A stretch of 11,476 nucleotides of DNA from Thermoproteota archaeon (GTDB lineage: Archaea; Korarchaeota; Korarchaeia; Korarchaeales; Korarchaeaceae), in assembly GCA_003661365.1 (NCBI GenBank), contig QMVZ01000036.1:1-11476 (forward strand). Direction: 5' to 3'. Below, piece by piece: positions 6,539 through 11,476 of this stretch. The notes under the pieces were generated by a model. The model was not told the DNA's origin, ran no database searches, and saw only the letters and a list, made by a program, of their open reading frames with translations. Every line of letters starts with the position of its first letter. The stretch's first letter is position 1. Position numbers and translations under genes: made by a program.

Positions 6539-6603
6539 GAGGCGATGATGAGTATTCGGCAAGAGGAAATTGCCGATGCCCTAAAGAGGGTCATCTGAGC
6601 CTC
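6539..6603 (+). ncRNA. Candidate box C/D-type RNA (kink-turn element) in the rhomboid leader
   Basis: Box C (ATGATGA, 6545-6551) and box D (CTGA, 6595-6598) are closed by a terminal stem GAGGC (6539-6543) with GCCTC (6599-6603). One unpaired G lies between stem and box C and none after box D, exactly the 3-nt-bulge geometry of an L7Ae-binding kink-turn. The 54 nt from box C to D is typical of archaeal C/D guide RNAs. Internal D'/C' boxes are poor: AGGA at 6564-6567 and CCGATGC at 6573-6579 are the best candidates. The interior can instead fold as TCGGCAA/TTGCCGA (7 bp) and CCCT/AGGG hairpins. The guide before box D would be AAAGAGGGTCAT; its rRNA or tRNA target is unknown. It could be a methylation guide RNA or a cis-regulatory leader. 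Confidence 0.6.
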
Positions 6604-6610
6604 AGGGAGG
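6604..6610 (+). promoter_or_regulatory. Shine-Dalgarno site of the rhomboid gene
   Basis: AGGGAGG lies 8 nt before the ATG at 6619 and directly after the closing stem of the kink-turn RNA. It fixes the rhomboid start and rules out the longer frame running back to 6517. Protein bound to the kink-turn could plausibly cover this site. Confidence 0.75.
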
Positions 6611-6618
6611 ATCGAAAT

Positions 6619-7314
6619 ATGTTTCCATTAAGCGATGAGAATCCTAGCGGCATTAGACCAGTTATGACTTATTCCTTAATAACTATCAATGTATTTTGTT
6701 TCTTCTGGCAGCTAATGGTTGGAATCGAGTGGAGCGCATACTACTTTGGATTTATACCATGGCTTTTCTTTCAAGATCCGATAGGAAACTTATACAGGCT
6801 ATTTACGTCAATGTTCTTGCATGGAGGCTTCACCCATATATTCGGAAACATGCTTTACCTATTCGTATTTGGGGACAACATCGAAGCTGCTTTTGGCAAG
6901 TTCAAGTATTTGTTAATGTACATTCTATGGGGAATTGCAGCTGCTTTGTTACATGGCATAATTAATTTCGACTCAATTATACCAACAATAGGTGCATCAG
7001 GTGCGATTAGTGGTGTCCTAGGGGCTTATTTTGTCCTCTTTCCAAATGCAAATATACGAACTTTACTGTTCGTCTTTTACAGAGTAATCGTGACAAGGGT
7101 CAAGAGCTTTTACTACCTTGGTTTCTGGTTCCTTTATCAGCTAATACCTGCATCTTTAGGCGAGATTTCAGGAGTAGCGTACTGGGCTCACATCGGAGGA
7201 TTTATTGCAGGAGCGATAATAGCTCTGCCTCTTAGAGCTAGAATCCTTAGAAGACGTAGGGAGGCTTACCCCTACGGATGGGTTTACGAGGAAGAAGGCT
7301 TTCCCCTCAACTAA
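6619..7314 (+). CDS. Rhomboid-family intramembrane serine protease
   Basis: This 231-residue membrane protein has the full rhomboid catalytic set. Ser127 is in GASGAISG, His191 is in AHIGGFIAG, and HGGFTHIFGN supplies the His73 and Asn77 equivalents of the GlpG oxyanion-hole residues. About six hydrophobic segments are visible, the first near residues 17-35. The C-terminus after residue 205 is a basic and then acidic tail (RARILRRRR) and should lie on the inner side. It should cut transmembrane helices of unknown substrates within the cell membrane. The start at 6619 is set by AGGGAGG 8 nt upstream. The gene stands alone on this strand, behind the kink-turn RNA, and its stop codon overlaps the phosphatase stop by 4 bp in convergent orientation, leaving no room for separate terminators. 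Confidence 0.94.
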   Translation: MFPLSDENPSGIRPVMTYSLITINVFCFFWQLMVGIEWSAYYFGFIPWLFFQDPIGNLYRLFTSMFLHGGFTHIFGNMLYLFVFGDNIEAAFGKFKYLLMYILWGIAAALLHGIINFDSIIPTIGASGAISGVLGAYFVLFPNANIRTLLFVFYRVIVTRVKSFYYLGFWFLYQLIPASLGEISGVAYWAHIGGFIAGAIIALPLRARILRRRREAYPYGWVYEEEGFPLN

Positions 7315-8168
7315 ACCAGAACTATCGGCCGCACTTCGCCCTTCTCCAAAACCGCAGCTGAGGAGGATCCCCCATAATAACCGCAACTAAAAATGCTAAC
7401 CAACAACCCGTTGAACATCACTCTAAATCCTTCAGGAAAGAATTGATGAGCCCTGAAAAGCCTTCTTAGTCCGTTTCTAGAGAAGAAATCAACTAGTGCG
7501 CTTTTTCCAAATCTAAAAATGCCTGGTCCCCTGATGTTGTGGTCAAACCATTCTATCGACTCATCTGGGTCATTCCACAGGATTTGGAATGCAATTGGAT
7601 GCTTCGGCCCTATGTCCCCTTTAGGTATTTTTTCTATCTGTTCTACTTTAGAAAGGCCTTTTGCTATCCCTCCATGGAGAGCTATGGTATCACCATCGAT
7701 CAATGCCGCATAGGGCATAAGTGAGAAAGTTTCCTCAGCCAATTTATAAACTTCCAAGCCATAAAGACCACTTACTTCTTCGTAGAACCCATAATATAAG
7801 TTGGTTAAAGGAGATTCATGATTTCCTCTAAGAAGAACGAACTTATCTGGCTCCAATATCTTATGACCTAGCAAAAATGAGAGAGCTTCTATCTGTTTTG
7901 GACCTCTGTCTACATAATCGCCAAGAAAGAGAACCACGTCTATGTCCAACTCTTTTGCCTTTTTTACTGCCTCTATAGCTGATTTCAAATCGCCGTGAAT
8001 GTCTCCAACTATCAAAATCCTCTTATTTTTTATTTCTACAACCTGTCTTTCTTGTAGAAAGATCTCTTTACATGAAAGAAGGAGTTCTCTGAAAATATCT
8101 TCTTTAGGAGGGTTTTCAGGATTTTTTAGCAATGATAAAATGTCCCTATTTCTCATATTGATATCCAT
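7311..8168 (-). CDS. PPP-family serine/threonine protein phosphatase (PP1/PP2A-like, archaeal)
   Basis: This is a metallophosphoesterase of the PPP family, which removes phosphate from Ser/Thr (sometimes Tyr) of proteins. All signature motifs are present: GDIHGD (55-60; Asp56, His58), GDYVDRG (83-89; Asp84), RGNHE (114-118; Asn116, His117), HGG with His165, and FRAHQ with His241, covering the two-metal site. About 45 residues precede the catalytic core and it has no transmembrane segment, so it should be cytosolic. The ATG at 8168 overlaps the dehydrogenase by 16 bp; the ATG at 8156 would overlap by ATGA. GGAGG (8175-8171) is 2 nt from the first and 14 nt from the second, so the start stays open. 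Translation is likely coupled to the sugar-nucleotide dehydrogenase gene. A diadenosine-polyphosphate hydrolase role is less likely but not excluded. Confidence 0.92.
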   Translation of the reverse strand: MDINMRNRDILSLLKNPENPPKEDIFRELLLSCKEIFLQERQVVEIKNKRILIVGDIHGDLKSAIEAVKKAKELDIDVVLFLGDYVDRGPKQIEALSFLLGHKILEPDKFVLLRGNHESPLTNLYYGFYEEVSGLYGLEVYKLAEETFSLMPYAALIDGDTIALHGGIAKGLSKVEQIEKIPKGDIGPKHPIAFQILWNDPDESIEWFDHNIRGPGIFRFGKSALVDFFSRNGLRRLFRAHQFFPEGFRVMFNGLLVSIFSCGYYGGSSSAAVLEKGEVRPIVLV

Positions 8169-9538
8169 GGCCTCCCTATACCGACATATAGGCTGTCACC
8201 TACCTGCATATCAACCTTTAGCATGTTTCTTCCGTCTATTATCACTATTGGTTTCCCTGATAGCCCTCTGAGCTTTGAAACCGATAACCTCTTGTAATCG
8301 CTATGATCTGTCAAGATCACTACGATGTCCGTTCCATCCATTGCCTCTTCAAGGTTTTGCGTGAGCTTCACTCCGCTCTTGAGTAGTTCTTCGTCATGCT
8401 CTATGTACGGGTCGTGGACCATGATGCCATAGAATCCCCTCTTGAGAAGCTCCTTGATGATATCGTATGTAGGAGAAAGCCTAGCATCAGGTACATCTCC
8501 TCTAAACGCTAACCCTAGTAACGTTATTCTTGCAACCTCCTTTTTCAATCCAAACTTATTTAATCCATCAAGGATTAGCCTTACAACTTCTTTTGGCATG
8601 TTCTCATTGATTTCTCTGCCGATCTTGGTAAGTTTCAGCTCCACACCATACTCCTTGGCCGCACTCATGACAAAGTAGGGGTAAATGGGTATGCAATACC
8701 CTCCAACACCAGGTCCTGCTCTATGCAGATGACAATAGGGTTGACTGTTCGTAGCCACCCGGATTTCCTCAAAATCGAGTCCAATAGCCCTGCAGACTTT
8801 AGCTATCTCATTAGCAAGCGCTATGTTAACATCCCTGTATATCCCTTCTACAAGCTTTTCTAGCTCCGCAGCAACAGCGTTATCCATTAAAATTACTCCT
8901 TTCTTGGAGACCACTGAGTACAGAACTGAAGCAACTCTAGAGCTTTTGGGGCCTATACCTCCAACTATTTTCGGATAGTTTTCAACTATGTCCTTTATTG
9001 CTCTTCCTTCAGCTATCCTTTCCGGACTATAAGCCAGTCCGAAGTCCTGCTCTGCTCTTAAACCGCTGATCTCCTCAAGAATTGGTTTTAGAAAATCTCT
9101 AGTCGTTCCAGGCGGCACGCTACTTTCTAAGATCACTAGATCCCCCTCCTTCAGACCTTCTCCTATTGATACAGCGGCTGCCTCAAGAGCAGAGAGGTCT
9201 GCACGCCCTTTCTCGTCTAATCCCACAGGAACTGCTATGAGTTTGACTTCTGATCTCAGCGAAGCTTCTTTTCCATTGGTCGTGGCTATTAGCTTTCCTT
9301 CAGAAACAAATCTTGATATAAATTCATCGGCTCCTGGCTCTCTTACGGGGCTCTTCCCCTTGTTTATCTCCACAACCTTCTTTTCGTCGATGTCAACTCC
9401 TATTGCTTTTGCCCCAGCTAACAACCATGCGATGGTTAAGGGCACACCAACATGTCCTAGACCGTATATCGAGACGGTGATTCTTCCATCTTTAAGATGA
9501 GCTATCAATTCCTCTCTAGTTCTTTTGAGAAGATTCAT
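8153..9538 (-). CDS. Nucleotide-sugar dehydrogenase, probable UDP-N-acetyl-D-mannosamine dehydrogenase
   Basis: This UDP-glucose/UDP-ManNAc dehydrogenase-family enzyme oxidises a UDP-sugar twice with NAD to a uronic acid, a precursor for surface polysaccharide or N-glycans. The NAD site GLGHVG (26-31) and VDIDEKK, the middle domain ESSVPPGTT and AYSPERIAEG, the catalytic Cys282 in GVGGYC, and the C-terminal nucleotide domain with GLAFRGDVPDARLSP are all visible. The spacing and GVGGxCIP form favour the WecC/UDP-ManNAc branch. Two residues conserved in UDP-glucose dehydrogenases differ: Lys228 is followed by Gly232 where Asn is expected, and Tyr286 replaces Asp four residues after Cys282. These may be traits of the archaeal branch. 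At 461 residues it is slightly longer than usual. GGTGG precedes the ATG by 4 nt. The phosphatase gene overlaps its 3' end. Confidence 0.92.
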   Translation of the reverse strand: MNLLKRTREELIAHLKDGRITVSIYGLGHVGVPLTIAWLLAGAKAIGVDIDEKKVVEINKGKSPVREPGADEFISRFVSEGKLIATTNGKEASLRSEVKLIAVPVGLDEKGRADLSALEAAAVSIGEGLKEGDLVILESSVPPGTTRDFLKPILEEISGLRAEQDFGLAYSPERIAEGRAIKDIVENYPKIVGGIGPKSSRVASVLYSVVSKKGVILMDNAVAAELEKLVEGIYRDVNIALANEIAKVCRAIGLDFEEIRVATNSQPYCHLHRAGPGVGGYCIPIYPYFVMSAAKEYGVELKLTKIGREINENMPKEVVRLILDGLNKFGLKKEVARITLLGLAFRGDVPDARLSPTYDIIKELLKRGFYGIMVHDPYIEHDEELLKSGVKLTQNLEEAMDGTDIVVILTDHSDYKRLSVSKLRGLSGKPIVIIDGRNMLKVDMQVGDSLYVGIGRPWISI

Positions 9539-9566
9539 TTACCACCAAGATCGGTGCAACATCCTC

Positions 9567-9580
9567 AAAAAATAATATTT
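9567..9580 (-). promoter_or_regulatory. Probable promoter of the nucleotide-sugar dehydrogenase gene
   Basis: On the minus strand AAATATTATTTTTT is TATA-like and centred about 35 nt before the ATG at 9538, which fits a short leader containing the GGTGG ribosome-binding site. The 11-bp inverted repeat at 9587-9614 begins about 6 bp upstream of it. Confidence 0.5.
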
Positions 9581-9586
9581 CTCATC

Positions 9587-9614
9587 CTGAAAAATCAGAA
9601 AGGTGATTTTTCAG
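9587..9614. repeat. Perfect 11-bp inverted repeat over the stop codon of the RDD-SpoIIM gene
   Basis: CTGAAAAATCA and TGATTTTTCAG are exact inverted copies separated by GAAAGG. The TGA stop of the RDD-SpoIIM gene (9613-9611) lies in one arm. On the minus-strand transcript it forms a hairpin, followed 15 nt later by T6, so it may act as a terminator. As DNA it sits just upstream of the dehydrogenase TATA box and could be an operator. Confidence 0.6.
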
Positions 9615-11149
9615 CAACTACTTTCTTTTGACCTTCCACCAAGGAGAAGGTAAACATAAAGCAAAGAAGCAGCTCCAGCTCCAACATACGTGGCATATCT
9701 GGGCTTGCCCATCAGCCTTTCAGTGATGAAGGATTCAATAGCTGCAGCTGGTCCCAGAAAAACAATAGAACCAAATCCTAACTCGAAGCTTTTGTCAAAT
9801 GCCTCTTTCAGGGACTTATAACGGCTCATGCCATGTTGAGGGAAAAGTATTGACTTGGCTGCTCTAAAGCCCGATGCACATGACATGAAGAACGCAGACA
9901 GCTCCAGCAAGCCATGAGGAGTAATGCCACTGTAGTAAAACAGGAACTTTCCAAGCCCTTCCATTGCCTTACCAATGCTCCCAACCATGATACCGTTTAT
10001 CATCAACAAAACTGGGGTTATGAAGACGCTAGCGCCTCCTCCACACATAGCTATGCTAACTCTCGCATTATTGAGGAAGATTATTAGAAAAAGCCCAAGC
10101 TGGGAGATTTCCTCAATTTCTTCCCCGGCTGGAACAATGGCCTCTTTGAAGAGATCAGCCAACCACCCAAGCTTCAAGTAACCTAGGAGGATTGCAGACA
10201 CAAATAGGACTACTGAAAACAGGAAATATTGTAGATTCTCCCTAAATTGTTTTGGAATCACAGAAGAATATACCTTAAGGAGTCCTCTCAGATTTATTTT
10301 GTTATGAAAGCCCGACTTTATCAGGATCAAGCTCTTCAAAGCTCTTTCCTTGGCTTGGAAGATCGATCGGACGCTCGGCTCCTGACATATCTCAGATGCC
10401 TTCCTATAGATTTCTTTAGCAACCTTTATCACTTTTTCCTCTTTGAATACGACAGTTCCGGTCAGGAGAGCTAAGGCAAGAAGGGCTACATTCACCTTTT
10501 CCTCTTCCAATAAGAAAGTATCAAGGGCGAGGCGATCTACACTCTCACCATCTAACTTCAATTTGTCGCTAAGAGAATCCCTTATCTTATTGAACAGACC
10601 TTCATCCATTTCCTTAGATTCTTCTTCAAGCTCCAAGAGAAATGCCTTAATTGTGGCCTTTTCTTGAGTAAGGACACCTGACGGGGCTCTTAGGATCTTT
10701 CTACACATCGAAGGGCTAGGGATTTTCGGCCTAATAGCGTTCTCTGAGACTACAATTGTCCCTGCAGCACCATCCCCAATCCTCCTCCCATCTCTACTAA
10801 GGAGGGGAAGGTAAATGAAAACGGAGTCGGCAACACGAACAACATTGCGAATTAATGCCTGACGCAAGGATATGGGCTCAAGATTTAGATCTAAAACATA
10901 TAATCCAAGCCTCCTCTTTCCAATCGTGGTAAATCGAGTTCCTTCCATTACTGAGAGGTACAATATGTATATTATGAAGAAAAAACTCCCTGAAGCCATG
11001 AGGTTTAAAGCGTCAGGGAGAGCAAAAGAGAACAAAACCCAAAAAGGGATGGTCAAAGCGATGACTATTACAACGTCTATCAAGTGAGCTAATATCCTTT
11101 GAATAACATTTCCCTTGATGAGCGAGTAATCAAAACCTGTTGAGAACAT
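9611..11149 (-). CDS. RDD domain-SpoIIM domain fusion membrane protein
   Basis: The 512-residue protein joins two membrane domains that are usually separate. Residues about 14-140 form an RDD domain, with QRILAHLIDVVI, TTIGKRRLGLYVLD, and RNVVRVAD followed by GRRIGDGAAGTIVV. Residues about 150-290 are charged, helical and soluble, with no motif I recognise. Residues about 300-505 form a SpoIIM (DUF95) domain with several transmembrane helices, including FLNNARVSIAMCGGG, LMINGIMVG and PHGLLELSAFFMSCASG. RDD domains are linked to ion or solute exchange and SpoIIM is a membrane-remodelling factor in sporulating bacteria; the archaeal role is unknown. GGTG lies about 7 nt before the ATG at 11149. 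It follows the MobB-like gene by 66 bp and ends in an inverted repeat. Confidence 0.85.
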   Translation of the reverse strand: MFSTGFDYSLIKGNVIQRILAHLIDVVIVIALTIPFWVLFSFALPDALNLMASGSFFFIIYILYLSVMEGTRFTTIGKRRLGLYVLDLNLEPISLRQALIRNVVRVADSVFIYLPLLSRDGRRIGDGAAGTIVVSENAIRPKIPSPSMCRKILRAPSGVLTQEKATIKAFLLELEEESKEMDEGLFNKIRDSLSDKLKLDGESVDRLALDTFLLEEEKVNVALLALALLTGTVVFKEEKVIKVAKEIYRKASEICQEPSVRSIFQAKERALKSLILIKSGFHNKINLRGLLKVYSSVIPKQFRENLQYFLFSVVLFVSAILLGYLKLGWLADLFKEAIVPAGEEIEEISQLGLFLIIFLNNARVSIAMCGGGASVFITPVLLMINGIMVGSIGKAMEGLGKFLFYYSGITPHGLLELSAFFMSCASGFRAAKSILFPQHGMSRYKSLKEAFDKSFELGFGSIVFLGPAAAIESFITERLMGKPRYATYVGAGAASLLYVYLLLGGRSKESSC

Positions 11150-11176
11150 TTATACACACCGCAAGGTTTGGTAGGC

Positions 11177-11208
11177 CCATTTTTAATGGACTTCACAGCT
11201 ATAAAATT
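11177..11208 (-). promoter_or_regulatory. Possible promoter and small inverted repeat upstream of the RDD-SpoIIM gene
   Basis: In the 66-bp gap after the MobB-like gene, the minus strand has a TATA-like AATTTTATAG (about 11207-11198), which would give a leader of about 30 nt with the GGTG ribosome-binding site. CCATT and AATGG (11177-11189) form a 5-bp stem around three A/T pairs, near the predicted transcription start. The support is limited to position and composition. Confidence 0.35.
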
Positions 11209-11215
11209 CTCTTTG

Positions 11216-11476
11216 CTACCCATAATCGAGTTTCATATGTAATTCCTTCATTTTATCAACATCTATACCTTTAAGCGTGCTCAGGTATGCTTTAATCAGT
11301 ACCTTGAGCTGTTTTATGATGAACGGATTTATTTCGACGACCTTTTTGTTAACTGATAGAAATATATGATTCGAGAGACACTTCACGTTTTCACCTCCTA
11401 TAGCCTTTTTCAAGTATTCATTGCAGGTTTTAAAACCACATAGTCCACAATTTAAGAGCGCAGGGTACTCTGGGAC
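11216..11476 (-). CDS. MobB-like iron-sulfur protein, C-terminal end (5' part off the right edge)
   Basis: The last 86 residues of a protein are encoded; the frame is open to the window edge. It shows NCGLCGFKTC followed by Cys after KKAIGGENVK, giving the Cx2Cx4Cx15C pattern of a small 4Fe-4S domain (the Fe-S domain of PF04060 type). The tail VNKKVVEINPFIIKQLKVLIKAYLSTLKGI matches, from memory, the C-terminus of archaeal proteins annotated as molybdopterin-guanine dinucleotide synthesis protein MobB with an added Fe-S domain, whose N-terminal P-loop GTPase part would lie outside. An internal TTG at 11413 is not a credible start, since it would remove three of the four cysteines. Other Fe-S domain proteins cannot be excluded without the missing part. 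Confidence 0.65.
   Translation of the reverse strand, partial: VPEYPALLNCGLCGFKTCNEYLKKAIGGENVKCLSNHIFLSVNKKVVEINPFIIKQLKVLIKAYLSTLKGIDVDKMKELHMKLDYG

Noticed and set aside
6517..6618. Longer rhomboid reading frame from 6517
   Set aside because: It would translate the kink-turn RNA, has no ribosome-binding site, and ignores the well-placed AGGGAGG before the ATG at 6619.
6431..6618. tRNA gene in the largest gap
   Set aside because: No cloverleaf, no T-loop GTTCRA-like sequence and no 7-bp acceptor stem. The paired elements fit a C/D kink-turn better.
11216..11413. Complete small protein starting at 11413
   Set aside because: The frame is open to the window edge and the upstream residues contain three of the four cysteines of the Fe-S motif, so this is the end of a longer gene.
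1..11476. Mobile element, phage or defence system
   Set aside because: No transposase, integrase, toxin, nuclease, direct-repeat borders or marked base-composition shift was seen. The genes are metabolic, transport or membrane functions.

Overview
This window looks like a gene-dense stretch of an archaeal chromosome, probably from a thermophilic member of the Thermoproteota/TACK group. The reasons are: an archaeal phosphopantetheine adenylyltransferase, an archaeal-type aconitase X, a TET-like M42 peptidase, a PPP-family Ser/Thr phosphatase, a membrane-anchored BMP lipoprotein-like binding protein with a Thr-Pro linker, AGA/AGG/ATA-rich codon use, TATA-type promoters, a mix of apparently leaderless genes and genes with GGAGGTGA-type Shine-Dalgarno sites, and a C/D-box-like RNA. 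The exact lineage cannot be fixed from the sequence. I see no insertion sequence, integrase, CRISPR array, tRNA or rRNA. It reads as ordinary chromosome with several unusual genes.

Layout. From 1 to 4258 the genes run on the minus strand, so their order of transcription is right to left. An M42 peptidase (4258-3164) overlaps by 4 bp a fused aconitase X (3167-1710). A separate promoter then precedes a BMP-family binding protein (1648-413) and the ATPase of its ABC transporter (352 to beyond the left edge). At 4259-4317 a 59-bp gap separates the M42 gene from a plus-strand operon: a SIS-domain sugar-phosphate protein, a HAD-like protein with eroded motifs, and CoaD (4318-6430), all overlapping. 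The 188-bp gap at 6431-6618 is the largest non-coding stretch. It holds a small hairpin, a T-tract and a compact RNA with box C, box D, kink-turn geometry and a terminal stem, which abuts the Shine-Dalgarno site of a rhomboid protease (6619-7314). The rhomboid gene converges on, and overlaps by 4 bp, a minus-strand pair: a nucleotide-sugar dehydrogenase (9538-8153) followed by a PPP phosphatase (8168-7311). Further right on the minus strand lie an RDD-SpoIIM fusion membrane protein (11149-9611) and the C-terminal end of a MobB-like iron-sulfur protein (right edge to 11216).

How the genes fit together. Aconitase X is expected to act as phosphomevalonate dehydratase in the archaeal mevalonate pathway for isoprenoid lipids. 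BMP plus ABC ATPase suggest nucleoside uptake. The SIS protein, HAD-like protein and CoaD link amino-sugar phosphate and coenzyme A metabolism, but their functional link is not obvious. The dehydrogenase probably makes an N-acetylated uronic acid for surface glycans or protein glycosylation; the phosphatase is its translationally coupled partner.

The most interesting points are the fused, trimmed aconitase X, the kink-turn RNA directly in front of the rhomboid ribosome-binding site, the HAD-like protein that has lost its motif III/IV residues, the RDD-SpoIIM fusion, and two strong inverted repeats at promoters.
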